DNA of 64,000 nt, from NCBI GenBank assembly GCA_032622095.1, contig CP136069.1, positions 6,774,036 to 6,838,035 of the forward strand, given 5' to 3'. The notes under the pieces were generated by a model, which worked only from the letters and a program-made list of their open reading frames with translations, searched no databases and had not been told where the DNA came from. Below are positions 20,661-33,302 of this stretch, piece by piece. Numbering within the stretch: position 1 is the stretch's first letter; the number at the start of each line of letters is the position of its first letter. This stretch comes from Siphonodentalium dalli (Eukaryota; Mollusca; Scaphopoda; Gadilida; Siphonodentaliidae). The translations under genes and the position numbers were made by a program.

Positions 20661-20874
20661 GTGGGGATACAATTTATATTTCAAAGTAATAGTTGATGAA
20701 TATATAATAAACGTACTTACACGCTGTCACCTTGTATAAATAACTCTGGGCGTTCTTTGAGCATATTCTTTTCAATCCATTTGAGTAGATTCTTTATTGT
20801 CCCTAGATGTTAACAGAACATGTGTACATTTCATAAATAATGAAAATAAAACTAATCTATATAAAGTTTAATGT

Positions 20875-21078
20875 TTAACACACAGGAAGCCTCACACAGA
20901 TGAAAGCATGCACTACAGAGTGTCGTCTGCTGCAGTATATGTGGGGCTCTCTAAAGGGTTAATAACCCAGGTGATATATAAAGTTTAATGTTTAACCCAC
21001 AGGGAACCTCACACAGATGAAAGCATGCACTACAGAGTGCTGTCTGTTGCAGTCTATGTGGGGCTCTCTACGGGTCAG
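20875..21078. mobile_element. Two consecutive small TTAA palindromic MITEs
   Basis: First copy 20875-20962 (TTAACACACAGGAAGCC...CTCTAAAGGGTTAA), second copy 20992-21078 (TTAACCCACAGGGAACC...CTCTACGGGTCAG, right TTAA lost). Both contain GCATGCACTACAGAGTG and match 2823-2909 in reverse. The joining ATATAAAGTTTAATG is itself duplicated, so the pair may be a segmental duplication. Confidence 0.7.
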
Positions 21079-21379
21079 ATTTTGGGCAAAAACATACCAA
21101 CTGTCATATCTCTCATAAATTTGTGAAATTAGTCTGTCATCTCTGTGATCTCACCCAAAATAGTAACTAATGTGTCGTATTGATCATAAAATGCCCCATC
21201 TTTAGACACATAATTCGACAAAAGCAAATGAAGCAAACTCGAGATATCATACCGAAAACATAAAAAATGATCAGATATTTGAGGGAAAAAAGTGTCCGCC
21301 TTGTAACCTCATTCATTATAACAAGAGCATCGCTAGGGCATGGCCAAATACGCCAGTGGGAATCTAAATAAAGGACCAT

Positions 21380-21640
21380 AAATCGGGTGAAAATTGGCGG
21401 ACAGAACCCAAATTCGAACTTGACCTGTATTTTGGGCTAGTAAATTCACATGACAAATTTCATTCCATTCAATTCAGACTTACTAAAGTTATCATCTGGA
21501 AACAAAATGTGAGCGCAAATTAAAACAAAAAAAATGGCCATAACCCTTGTGAAAATTAGCGAGCGAAACCAACATTCGAACTTGACCTATACCGAATTTC
21601 ATTCCATTGAGTTCAGACTTATTAACATTATCATCCGGAA
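21380..21640 (+). repeat. Diverged ~160 bp tandem repeat, ATTCGAACTTGACCT type
   Basis: AAAATTGGCGGACAGAACCC...AATTCGAACTTGACCTGTA at about 21390 and AAAATTAGCGAGCGAAACC...CATTCGAACTTGACCTATA at about 21552. Each is followed by AATTTCATTCCATT, TTCAGACTTA and TTATCATC(T/C)GGAAA. The type (GGACAGAACCCAAATTCGAACTTGACC) is abundant in mollusc genomes as far as I recall. Confidence 0.6.
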
Positions 21641-21730
21641 ATGAAAAAAAGCGAACAGACTCTGAAAAACATTATCATGAAGGCGTTCTGTCAACATCTG
21701 AAATACACAATGCTTTGATTTCCATATAAA

Positions 21731-22138
21731 CCGAGCCACAGAATCGTCGAGACTGAACATATAAACCGACCCACAGAATCGTCGAGACTGAACATATAAA
21801 CCGACCCACAGAATCGTCGAGACTGAACATATAAACCGACCCACAGAATCGTCGAGACTGAACATATAAACCGACCCACAGAATCGTCGAGACTGAACAT
21901 ATAAACCGACCCACAGAATCGTCGAGACTGAACATATAAACCGACCCACAGAATCGACCCACAGAATCGACCCACAGAATCGTCGAGACTGAACATATAA
22001 ACCGACCCACAGAATCGTCGAGACTGAACATATAAACCGACCCACAGAATCGTCGAGACTGAACATATAAACCGACCCACAGAATCGTCGAGACTGAACA
22101 TATAAACCGACCCACAGAATCGTCGAGACTAAACATAT
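21731..22138. repeat. 35 bp satellite, 11 copies
   Basis: Unit CCGACCCACAGAATCGTCGA plus GACTGAACATATAAA. One unit (21941) has two extra 13 bp pieces (GAATCGACCCACA), a local slippage. As 35 is not a multiple of 3 and the unit has no stop in any of the three minus-strand frames, long open frames appear in all of them; they are not genes. Confidence 0.95.
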
Positions 22139-22373
22139 TTAACTGATACCATGAGCAAATTATATACAGTGTATTCATTAATATATGCAAATTATATACA
22201 TTAATGTATGCAAAATGAGCATGCAGGGCTCAAAATCTTTCAAAGGCCTAAAAAACAGACATAACCCGACTGACTGTATTTTGAACTGCCGAGTCTACAC
22301 ATTTTATTGCGAATTCGGAATTATGTGCATGTCTATTACAGACACGTGTCAAGGTCTCCCATAGCAGATCAGT

Positions 22374-22448
22374 CCATTTAGAATGAGGTCCCCAAATGAT
22401 GAATTTCGTGACTAAATTCACCTTCTGGGGGACCTCATTCTGCAAATG
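22374..22448. mobile_element. Short palindrome of the GCAGAATGAGGTCCC family
   Basis: AGAATGAGGTCCCCAAATGA and CTTCTGGGGGACCTCATTCT flank GAATTTCGTGACTAAATTCA. An internally deleted copy of 75 bp. Confidence 0.75.
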
Positions 22449-22835
22449 TCGAGCACCATATTTTGAGGTCGGATTTAATGAAAATTTATGTCACTCAAAT
22501 TTTTAAAAGCTGGAAAGGGTATAAAAATTGTGTTCAAACATTGACTTCACTTCACAAATTTCTATAACGCATTAATTTACCAAGTGGCATAATATCAGAC
22601 ATTGCTCCAGATCATAGACCCCCCCACCCTGTTGGGGATCATAGCCCCTGTGTTGGGGAAATTCTGGCACCACGCCAGGACATTTTATTTAAAAAACTTA
22701 CATAGTTCTGCTTGGATAGGAAGTGTAATGTCATGTTTCTTCTGTTTGTCAAAAAGAAGCTCGGCTCCGCCACTGAAAAAGTGAAAACATAGATAAAGTT
22801 TTAAAGATGATCTATCTCTTCCTAAAACACGTTTT

Positions 22836-23273
22836 AAATGCCCACTTAATTTTTGAATCACCAGATCACATTATATACAACATCCAATATTATATAATAT
22901 TTGAACGAGGAAGCTCCAAAACATTGTATTATCAACTTATCCAGTCGAATAAACTGTGAACATGTTGTTTTTGTCAAGGCACCGATGTGTGTTCTGTGCT
23001 TAATTTTGATTTGTTCTGTACTGCCAGTTTATTATTCTCAATGAAAGAGGAATAACTATATCTCTTAGTTGAGAATTATAATGCATTCTGGGGTAAACAA
23101 CGGGGAAAGTCTTAGGGTGAATCTGCGAATCTCTATCACTTAGTGGACACTCCTGGGTCACAGCTGCTTCATATTCTGGTGGAATATAATTTTCGTTCCT
23201 CTTCTAAATGGTATATATGGAATATGTTGTGTATAATGTGAATTGGGCATTCAAAAATTGAGTGGGCCTTTAA
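22836..23273. mobile_element. 438 bp TTAA element, AGGCCCACTTAA family
   Basis: Begins TTAAATGCCCACTTAATTTT and ends AAAATTGAGTGGGCCTTTAA; about 90 bp inverted ends that include ATATTATATAATATTTGAACG / TTCTAAATGGTATATATGGAATA. The right TTAA (23270-23273) is shared with the next element, which therefore inserted at the end of this one or vice versa. Confidence 0.8.
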
Positions 23274-23715
23274 AAATACTCAATCCGATTAAGCACCCCT
23301 CAATTAATATTTATTTGGCTTCAGGGGTAAACAAATATTTGATTCGAGTAGAGGAACCCACCAATCAAAGCTCAGAGTGATCAGATATAAATTTTTTAAA
23401 TCTATTATTTTTCACCTCCTGGAATATTTAGTGGTGAAGTAAAAGTCAATGAGAAGACCAAAGAGTGGAAGAAGATGGATAACTCTAAAATCAAGTGGCT
23501 TTTTTTGTGTCAGATATTTGACAAACTGGCAAAATTTCATTGTACAAAATGTTGATAAATAACAGGTTTTGGGCAATTTTATACTATAGTGGACTGTGGT
23601 TAGCATTATTTTTGGGCAATTAATCGCTTCTGATAACTGAAGCACCATTTAAAAAAAAAAAATTGTTGTTTGTATGTTGTTATGGGGACCATCAAATCAG
23701 ATTGAGTAACTTTAA
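23270..23715. mobile_element. TTAA element, AGGTACTCAA family
   Basis: Starts TTAAAAATACTCAATCCGAT and ends AATCAGATTGAGTAACTTTAA. Inside are GATTCGAGTAGAGGAACCCA, GGATAACTCTAAAATCAAGTGG and the TTGTTGTTTGTATGTTGTTATGGGGACC terminal part, matching 33303 and 55208. No coding capacity; its frames are those of a repeat. Confidence 0.75.
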
Positions 23716-26367
23716 ATAGTTTTTGGGGTATAAAATAATAGATATGAGTCGAAGACACCTGTCCGGAAACCCTTCATGACCAATGACATTTAATTTTCTT
23801 AATAAAAGTTAAATAATGCTACATGTACATGTACAGAAAAAAACAATTCAAGAACCATATATTCCAAGTTTAATTCATGTGAACTATATTAATTAAACTA
23901 GATGACCACATTTTAACGAGTTTATAAATGATACACTGCAGTCTTTAACACGTCCACTGCCGACGTGCATTCAATTACATGCAAGAGAATTAAACCTAAT
24001 AAACAAGCTAATTTAATTTTTGAGACAGTGCTCAGCATTTTTCAGAGGCATAAAATATAACATTGCTACTTTGCTATATCTCCTATATATATCTAAAAAA
24101 CAAGGTTTGAGTTCCAAATTCACAATAAAATATGTAGGGTCGGCGGTTCAAAATAGGTTCAGTCAGGTTACCAGAAACAAAGCTTTTTTTTAGGCCTAAT
24201 CAGGTCAGGGTGATCGAACCATCAATTGATCTATTATATAACAGCCCGATCGGGCTAAAAAGTATAATAGATTGATTGGTCTTCCTGGCACAGTGCTCAC
24301 TGTTTTAATAGAGGGAACTCTAAATTTCTTGAATATTGAAATTTTGTTTGTTTGAAGATTTAAAATGTTTATATATAGGGAATATGGCAGTGTAGCATGT
24401 TATATTTACGCCTATGAAACATGCCAAGCATTGTTCTTTGAACCCCGGCCCATGACGGCCACCACGCTTTGCGACTCAAAGTACAACGTCAATACCACAC
24501 TGTCTCAAATATTAAATTTGATTCTTAAAATGTTTATATTGCATATTTTCAGTGAATAATTATTCCGTGTCTTTCATTAGTTTCTAAAGAAATCAGATTC
24601 ATAATTATTTTTTTCTTCAAAATATTGGTTGTGTAACATAATTATAGAACAATTTAGAGTGACTCCCCTAATCCCAGATGCATGCGGGCTGTGAAAGACT
24701 GATCCATCTAATTTAGCCTGATTGGGCTATTTGTATTATAGATCGATCGGTGTTCGCCCAGACCTGCCACGGGGAGCTTGTAGCAAAAATATAAAAAAAA
24801 TATACCTTATATACATACCACAGGGGGTGTCACTATTCGGTACGGAATAGCGTAGTACAGCCGTCGCCGTTGAATTTCTGACTCACTGCAACGATTATGG
24901 TACTAGTAAACGGTATTGTCGCCTATATTTCTACTTCCAAAAGTGATAGAAACCTTCCTTACCATGTATAATGCTGTAGAATGCAGATATAAACCTGTTT
25001 TATACTGTCAAGTGGTAGAAATCTTTCTAATCTAAGCGTAAACATGGGCCGATTCACCATTAATCGTGGCAACATAATGCCCTCTTTCTGATTGGTCGAT
25101 ATTCATGTGGCTTTGTTTACGAAAACACGGTCCGAAAAAGAAAATAAATTGTGTATATCGACCAATGTGAAAGAGTCACATTTGCTAATACCGTGTGCGT
25201 AACGTAACTATCACAAAAATAACGTACTCTGATTACAACTTATCGCCAATATCATGCTTAAGACATTTTAAACATATCATTTTCGGCTTGTTTTATTTTA
25301 TTTTTATGAAAAGGAATAACAAATGGGGTACCGCCTACCGGTAATAAATAATATATATAACGACAAATAGAATCAAACTGGTCATTTTCCCGTGAAACTT
25401 GGTAGGCCTACAGCTGGCAAGCAAGGTACGAAAATTGGTGAAATCTGAGTACGAACGTCGGAGTGTTCCCCTATCGTATTCCGATAATCACCAACCGTGG
25501 AGTGCATGTTAGTGATTTGATTTGAAGCAATTTTTTCTCACTTCAAAGTATACAAAAATTGTTTTTAGACATTCCACTGCATTTGAGTTTTGACAGTGTA
25601 AGGAGGTTTTTATTCACTTTTGAAAGAAGAAAAACAAGCGACAATGCCGTTTACGCGGCCATAATTGGTTCGGTGAGTCAGAAATGCAACAAATTTAGGG
25701 AATCGGAAACCGAACATTGTCTAGCCTTGTCTTATATATTATATATTATGTAAATACTGTTTTCGACAAAGTGACTGTGAAACCTGCTACTGGCTTTCCA
25801 CTAAATTCCAGTATGGAATAATGGTGAATGGCAAAATTTCCATATTAAATTCGAATCATTGGCCTGACGAGATCACAAGGGAATATAAGGAACAAATGTT
25901 AGCCTTTACTCCGCTATCCTGGGCCTTGGGCCGCATATAAAGTCACTCACTCAACACCAAATTGACCAAACGCCGGAGTGACACCGTTTTCAAGAACGCG
26001 AAATTTGGTAACAAGGTTTAGAAATTCGTTGATATTTACAAAAACACTCACCTAAATTCTAATGTTATATTCATATTTTTGGTATAAGTATGTGCGGTTT
26101 ATGACTGTTTAGACTTATCATGTAAATAATACGCCGAATGTCATATATTTAGAAAAGTACAGTGACTATTTTATAAACAAATTCTCGGAAATTTAAAAAT
26201 GCGACTTCGGAAACGGACAATAATTGTATTTAATGTAATTGTCAATGACATTGAAGCTCAACAATGTTTTGACATGACGGGGCGTGCGGTTGCATTTAGT
26301 CCACTGTATTTATGGCTTTTTTTTACCTGGAACTAATAGCAACACATTGTTTCTTCACCGGAATAAG
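23716..26367. other. Long low-repeat spacer
   Basis: The longest stretch without clear repeats. Small palindromes around AGCCCGATCGGGCT (24244-24257) and AGCCTGATTGGGCT (24716-24729) are each flanked by ATAATAGATTGAT-like sequence, so they are two copies of one small foldback. At about 25930 CCGCATATAAAGTCACTC resembles a TATA box, and at 25670 TTCG|GTGAGTC resembles a splice donor, but no coding exon could be supported on either strand. AATTGGTCGAT/ATCGACCAAT inverted pieces occur at 25090 and 25155. Confidence 0.4.
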
Positions 26368-26700
26368 TACATTGAAGGTACTCAATCCGACCATACGGTC
26401 TCCCACACCATATCATCAAGTTACAACAACAACAAAATAATGCTAACCAATATGTCAACTATGGTATAAAATTTCTCAAAATGTGTTAATTATCACCATG
26501 TTGTTCAACGAAATATGGTCGTATTATCACTTGAGTATTACAAAATTACCACTTGATTTTAGAGCTAATTGTCTTAAACTGCAATTTTGTCCGAGACCGT
26601 CTGTTTAACGAATAAGTGAGCATCTCGATAAATAACAATTTTTTAAAATCGATTCGATACCTGATCAATCCTCACCTCGATACAAATATTTTTTTTACCC
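26368..26700. repeat. Truncated AGGTACTCAA-family element
   Basis: Starts TTGAAGGTACTCAATCCGAC and keeps AAGTTACAACAACAAC, AATGCTAACC, GTCAACTATGGTAT and TAGAGCTAATTGTC in the order of the relatives. It breaks off in AT-rich sequence before a C10 run. Confidence 0.65.
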
Positions 26701-26845
26701 CCCCCCCCCTAAGCGCAATAAGAAAACACAATAAGAATATATATTGTGCTTAAGCACAATTAGAGATTCCTTATTGCACTTAAGTGCAATAATGAGATAT
26801 TCCTTATTGTGCTTAAGCGCAATTAGATATTCCCAATTCCCTGCA
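26701..26845. repeat. GCGCAATAAGG / CCTTATTGCGC palindromic run
   Basis: Repeated alternation of (G)CGCAATAAG, CTTATTG(T/C)(G/A)CTT and AAGCGCAATTAG, e.g. TTATTGCACTTAAGTGCAAT. The same motif family occurs at 52928-53275 and around 61110-62165, thus on both sides of the giant element. Confidence 0.7.
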
Positions 26846-26924
26846 TGGCCCGGATAGATTGTCTGGTGTATCCATGAGAATTAAAGTACTACTAATCAGT
26901 TAATAATTTATTTGGCCGCAAAGT

Positions 26925-27185
26925 CGACCCAACGAAGCAAGATCCACAGACACAAAGAACACATGCATATGCAGTCCAAATACAAACAAGACAAATAATA
27001 AGCGACACATGTTAAAACAATACACATGCTACATATGTAAGTGATTTGACAAACTCAAACTAAATAAATACACACATGGACACACACATAAACAAATAAC
27101 AAAAACAAAAACAAAAAAACAAAAAATTTACTAGCCCTGTTAGGCTCTCAAATCGGAAGACCTTGCTTCGTTGGAGTCAATTTAC
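26925..27185. mobile_element. Possible short element with CCAACGAAGCAAG ends
   Basis: GTCGACCCAACGAAGCAAGA at the left and CCTTGCTTCGTTGGAGTC at the right are inverted. The body is an A/C-rich ACAAACAAAA tract. Family unknown. Confidence 0.45.
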
Positions 27186-27475
27186 TAAATGACAATACAA
27201 TGAATTCGCGCGAAAAAGGTGTGATAGCTCATTAATTAACTGCGCCAATAATTTTCTCGATAGAGCAACCAATGAGCGAATGAATAGCGCTCTCTTATTG
27301 GATATGCAAATGAGGGTTTCTCTATCTGTGATTAGCGACACTAGTCTTGTCAGGTACCTCTCTGATTTGATTTCTATGCCTAAACCACTTGGGAATTACG
27401 CAATTTGTAAACAAATACTACTATTGCGCTTAACCTTTTCAGTGCCAAGTCCAATTTTTGTATCAAAGCATATTT

Positions 27476-27560
27476 CCTTGATCATTTTTCAAATTTATTG
27501 ATTATAATAATGTGATACATTGATGGAAGAGCTAAATTTGAAAAATGATCAAGGAAATAT
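27476..27560. repeat. Palindrome inside the left end of the giant element
   Basis: CCTTGATCATTTTTCAAATT and AATTTGAAAAATGATCAAGG form about 25 bp arms around an AT-rich loop. The right end of the giant element has no such piece, so it is a later insertion or an end duplication. Confidence 0.7.
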
Positions 27561-27565
27561 GGGTC

Positions 27566-30500
27566 CGTGAAGTTAGCACAACATTCAACATTCAACATTC
27601 GTTCAACATTCGCGTGAAGTTGGCACAACATTCAACATTCAACATTCGTTCAACATTCGAATTTTCTTGTACATAAGTTTTTTTAACGTGAATGGATTAA
27701 GTGGGTCGTATATATAGCACTCCTATCAAAATTAGAGTATTCGATACTTCGATGCTCATTTTTGAGCAATTTTAACATTCGATTTTTCATGTACGTAAAT
27801 TGTTTTAACGTGAATGGATTTAATGGGTCGTATATATGGCACTCCTATCAAAATGAGTATTCGATATTTCGACGCTCATTTTTGAGCAATTTCAATTCCG
27901 GGGGAGAGAGAGGGCACATCATATACGCATGACCGGATCGGGCCCATATATGCAGGCATTGTACCCTGATGGTACTTTAATTATCCATGGGGCCCATGCC
28001 TATCGTGTGTGGTTTTCGCTGGCGAATGTTGGACAGAAAGAACATTCAACATTCGTTCAACATTCGCGTGAAGTTGGCACAACATTCAACATTCAACATT
28101 CGTTCAACATTCGAATTTTCTTGTACATAAGTTTTTTTAACGTGAATGGATTAAGTGGGTCGTATATATAGCACTCCTATCAAAATTAGAGTAATCGATA
28201 CTTCGATGCTCATTTTTGAGCAATTTTAACATTCGATTTTTCATGTACGTAAATTGTTTTAACGTGAATGGATTTAATGGGTCGTATATATGGCACTCCT
28301 ATCAAAATGAGTATTCGATATTTCGACGCTCATTTTTGAGCAATTTCAATTCCGGGGGAGAGAGAGGGCACATCATATACGCATGACCGGATCGGGCCCA
28401 TATATGCAGGCATTGTACCCTGGTGGTACTTTAATTATCCATAGGGCCCATGCCTATCGTGTGTGGTTTTCGCTGGCGAATGTTGGACAGAAAGAACATT
28501 CAACATTCGTTCAACATTCGCGTGAAGTTGGCACAACATTCAACATTCAACATTCGTTCAACATTCGAATTTTCTTGTACATAAGTTTTTTTAACGTGAA
28601 TGGATTAAGTGGGTCGTATATATAGCACTCCTATCAAAATTAGAGTAATCGATACTTCGATGCTCATTTTTGAGCAATTTTAACATTCGATTTTTCATGT
28701 ACGTAAATTGTTTTAACGTGAATGGATTTAATGGGTCGTATATATAGCACTCCTATCAAAATGAGTATTCGATATTTCGACGCTCATTTTTGAGCAATTT
28801 CAATTCCGGGGGAGAGAGAGGGCACATCATATACGCATGATCGGATCGGGCCCATATATGCAGGCATTGTACCCTGATGGTACTTTAATTATCCATAGGG
28901 CCCACGCCTATCATGTGTGGTTTTCGCTGGCGAATGTTGGACAGAAAGAACATTCAACATTCGTTCAACATTCGCGTGAAGTTGGCACAACATTCAACAT
29001 TCAACATTCGTTCAACATTCGAATTTTCTTGTACATAAGTTTTTTTAACGTGAATGGATTAAGTGGGTCGTATATATAGCACTCCTATCAAAATTAGAGT
29101 AATCGATACTTCGATGCTCATTTTTGAGCAATTTCAACATTCGATTTTTCATGTACGTAAATTGTTTTAACGTGAATGGATTTAATGGGTCGTATATATG
29201 GCACTCCTATCAAAATGAGTATTCGATATTTCGACGCTCATTTTTGAGCAATTTCAATTCCGGGGGAGAGAGAGGGCACATCATATACGCATGATCGGAT
29301 CGGGCCCATATATGCAGGCATTGTACCCTGATGGTACTTTAATTATCCATAGGGCCCACGCCTATCATGTGTGGTTTTCGCTGGCGAATGTTGGACAGAA
29401 AGAACATTCAACATTCGTTCAACATTCCCGTGAAGTTGGCACAACATTCAACATTCAACATTCGTTCAACATTCGAATTTTCTTGTACATAAGTTTTTTT
29501 AACGTGAATGGATTAAGTGGGTCGTATATATAGCACTCCTATCAAAATTAGAGTATTCGATACTTCGATGCTCATTTTTGAGCAATTTTAACATTCGATT
29601 TTTCATGTACGTAAATTGTTTTAACGTGAATGGATTTAGTGTGTCGTATATATAGCACTCCTATCAAAATGAGTATTCGATATTTCGACGCTCATTTTTG
29701 AGCAATTTCAATTCCGGAGGAGAGAGAGGGCACATCATATACGCATGATCGGATCGGGCCCATATATGCAGGCATTGTACCCTGATGGTACGTTAATTAT
29801 CCATAGGGCCCACGCCTATCGTGTGTGGTTTTCGCTGGCGAATGTTGGACAGAAAGAACATTCAACATTCGTTCAACATTCGCGTGAAGTTGGCACAACA
29901 TTCAACATTCAACATTCGTTCAACATTCGAATTTTCTTGTACATAAGTTTTTTTAACGTGAATGGATTAAGTGGGTCGTATATATAGCACTCCTATCAAA
30001 ATTAGAGTAATCGATACTTCGATGCTCATTTTTGAGCAATTTCAACATTCGATTTTTCATGTACGTAAATTGTTTTAACGTGAATGGATTTAATGGGTCG
30101 TATATATGGCACTCCTATCAAAATGAGTATTCGATATTTCGACGCTCATTTTTGAGCAATTTCAATTCCGGGGGAGAGAGAGGGCACATCATATACGCAT
30201 GATCGGATCGGGCCCATATATGCAGGCATTGTACCCTGGTGGTACTTTAATTATCCATAGGGCCCACGCCTATCATGTGTGGTTTTCGCTGGCGAATGTT
30301 GGACAGAAAGAACATTCAACATTCGTTCAACATTCGCGTGAAGTTGGCACAACATTCAACATTCAACATTCGTTCAACATTCGAATTTTCTTGTACATAA
30401 GTTTTTTTAACGTGAATGGATTAAGTGGGTCGTATATATAGCACTCCTATCAAAATTAGAGTATTCGATACTTCGATGCTCATTTTTGAGCAATTTTAAC

Positions 30501-32800
30501 ATTCGATTTTTCATGTACGTAAATTGTTTTAACGTGAATGGATTTAGTGTGTCGTATATATAGCACTCCTATCAAAATGAGTATTCGATATTTCGACGCT
30601 CATTTTTGAGCAATTTCAATTCCGGAGGAGAGAGAGGGCACATCATATACGCATGATCGGATCGGGCCCATATATGCAGGCATTGTACCCTGATGGTACT
30701 TTAATTATCCATAGGGCCCACGCCTATCGTGTGTGGTTTTCGCTGGCGAATGTTGGACAGAAAGAACATTCAACATTCGTTCAACATTCGCGTGAAGTTG
30801 GCACAACATTCAACATTCGTTCAACATTCGAATTTTCTTGTACATAAGTTTTTTTAACGTGAATGGATTAAGTGGGTCGTATATATAGCACTCCTATCAA
30901 AATTAGAGTATTCGATACTTCGATGCTCATTTTTGAGCAATTTTAACATTCGATTTTTCTTGTACATAAATTGTTTTAATGTGAATGGATTTAGTGGGTC
31001 GTATACATAGCACTCCTATCAAAATGAGTATTGGATACCTCGACGCTCATTTTTGAGCAATTTCAAATCACGCTCATTTTTGAGCAATTTCAATTCCGGG
31101 GGAAAGAGGGGGCACATCATATACGCATGATTGGATCGGGCCCATATATGCAGGCATTATACCCTGATGGTATTTTAATTATCCATAGGGCCCACGCCTA
31201 GCATGTGTGGTTTTCGCTGACGAATGTTGAACAGAAAGAACATGCAACATTCGTTCAACATTCGCGTGAAGTTGGCACAACATTCAACATTCAACATTCG
31301 TTCAACATTCGAATTTTCTTGTGCATTTGTTTTTGAACGTGAATGGATTGAGTGGGTCGTATATATAGCACCCCTATCAAAATTAGAGTATTCGATACTT
31401 CGATGCTCATTTTTGAGCAATTTTAACATTCGATTTTTCTTGTACATAAATTGTTTTAATGTGAATGGATTTAGTGGGTCGTATACATAGCACTCCTATC
31501 AAAATGAGTATTGGATACCTCGACGCTCATTTTTGAGCAATTTCAAATCACGCTCATTTTTGAGTAATTTCAATTCCTGGGGAAAGAGGGGGCACATCAT
31601 ATACGCATGATCGGATCGGGCCCATATATGCAGGCATTATACCCTGATGGTACTTTAATTCTCCATAGGGCCCACGCCTAGCATGTGTGGTTTTCGCTGA
31701 CGAATGTTGAACAGAAAGAACATGCAACATTCGTTCAACATTCGCGTGAAGTTGGCACAACATTCAACATTCGTTCAATATTCGAATTTTCTTGTACATT
31801 TGTTTTTGAACGTGAATGGATTGAGTGGGTCGTATATATAGCACACCTATCAAAATTAGAGTATTCGATACTTCGATGCTCATTTTTGAGCAATTTTAAC
31901 ATTCGATTTTTCTTGTACGTAAATTGTTTTAACGTGAATGGATTTAGTGGGTCGTATATATAGCACTCCTATCAAAATGAGTATTCGATATTTCGACGCT
32001 CATTTTTGAGCAATTTCAAATCACGCTCATTTTTGAGTAATTTCAATTCCGGGGGAAAGAGGGGGCACATCATATACGCATGATCGGTCGGGCCCATATA
32101 TGCAGGCATTATACCCTGATGGTACTTTAATTCTCCATAGGGCCCACGCCTAGCATGTGTGGTTTTCGCTGGCGAATGTTGAACAGAAAGAACATGCAGC
32201 ATTCGTTCAACATTCGAATTTTCTTGTACATTTGTTTTTGAACGTGAATGGATTTAGTGGGTCGTATATATAGCACTCCTATCAAAATGAGTATTCAATA
32301 CTTCGATGCTAATTTTTGAGCAATTTTAAGATTCGATTTTTCTTGTACATAAATTGTTTTAACGTGAATGGATTTAGTGGGTCGTATATATATAGCACTC
32401 CTATCAAAATGAGTATTCGATACTTCGATGCTCATTTTTGAGCAATTTTAACATTCGATTTTTCTTGTACATAAATTGTTTTAACGTGAATGGATTTAGT
32501 GGGTCGTATATATATAGCACTCCTATCAAAATGAGTATTGGATACTTCGACGCTCATTTTTGAGCAATTTCAATTCCGGAGGAGAGAGAGGGGCACATCA
32601 TATACGCATGATCGGTTCGGGCCCATATATGCAGGGACTGTACCCTGATGGTACTTTAATTCTCCATAGGCCCACGCCTATAGCATGTGTGGTTTTCGCT
32701 GGCGAATGTTAAACAGAAAGAACATTCAACATTCGTTCAACATTCGTGTGAAGTTGGCACAACATTCAACATTCGTTCAACATTCGATTTTTCTTGTTCA
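27566..32800 (+). repeat. 454 bp satellite array, left arm (11 units)
   Basis: Unit marker GCATGA(C/T)CGGATCGGGCC occurs at 27929, 28383, 28837, 29291, 29745, 30199 and 30653 (exactly 454 bp apart), then at 31127, 31607, 32080 and 32608 with longer, diverged units. Each unit contains CATTCAACATTCGTTCAACA repeats, one or two copies of an inner ~130 bp repeat (CGTGAATGGATTAAGTGGGT...GCTCATTTTTGAGCAATTT) and GGTACTTTAATTATCCATAG. The 80-codon frames repeated in each unit are a by-product of the array. Confidence 0.95.
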
Positions 32801-33302
32801 TAATTTTTTTTTACCCCTTCCGCCTACAACCCATTTGTGAAATTTTGAATGTGGTCATGCATGTTACAGTACAGGACACGATGAAAATGATGATGGATAT
32901 GATCTAGACATTGATTATTTTTTCTCTCTCCGTCTGTCTGCGAGAAATTCACGTTCTTGTTGTTCTCGTTGCTGTAATACTTTTTGGAGCTCTGCACGTT
33001 CAGCTTAATTGCACTTCTGCTATCAGATTCTGACTGTTTCTTATGAGCTCCGCAACAAATCAGTCAACAACAAATCAGTTGAATATTTACCAGTTGTATG
33101 TTTACACAAACATGTTTTCACAACAATTCAAACTCAGTGGATTCATGCTGATACCAATCACTGACCATTCATCATCGCGTGTCTGTTTATACAACGATAT
33201 GAAGGGATCACACGCGCGTGTTTATACAAACAGTTGATTACCGATAAGGCATGCACACGATAACTGTTTTCTAAAGCCAGAACATCACCGAAATGCTTAG
33301 AG
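32801..33302. other. Unique spacer inside the giant element
   Basis: Between the left satellite arm and the TTAA element at 33303. It contains the coiled-coil fragment and a CAAATCAGT duplication at about 33055-33080. CACGCGCGTG and related palindromes lie near 33175-33225. Nothing else recognised. Confidence 0.4.
32916..33007 (-). pseudogene. Coiled-coil-coding fragment, possible transposon protein remnant
   Basis: On the minus strand one frame reads AERAELQKVLQQREQQERE and continues with a basic FLADRRREKK before a stop. It is bordered by stops on both sides, about 28 codons. The heptad-like Leu/Gln/Glu/Arg pattern is unlike the translated repeats around it and resembles the C-terminal coiled coils of Myb/SANT-like transposon accessory proteins, though no such domain is present. 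Too short to name. Confidence 0.25.

Noticed and set aside
21599-22190. 136-171 codon minus-strand frames as a repetitive protein gene
   Set aside because: They are created by the 35 bp satellite lacking stops in three frames; three overlapping versions exist at once, which no real gene would show.
25559-25753. Frame at a possible 5' exon with GGTGAGT donor
   Set aside because: The open frame does not connect to any downstream exon in the window, and the TATA-like box at 25935 lies on the wrong side of it. Kept only as a remark in the spacer entry.
27929-30847. Series of seven similar 64-80 codon frames as a tandem gene family
   Set aside because: They recur with the exact 454 bp satellite period, start at a repeat-internal ATG and translate short repeats (CATTCAACATTCG). 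There is no upstream signal, intron or protein-like composition.
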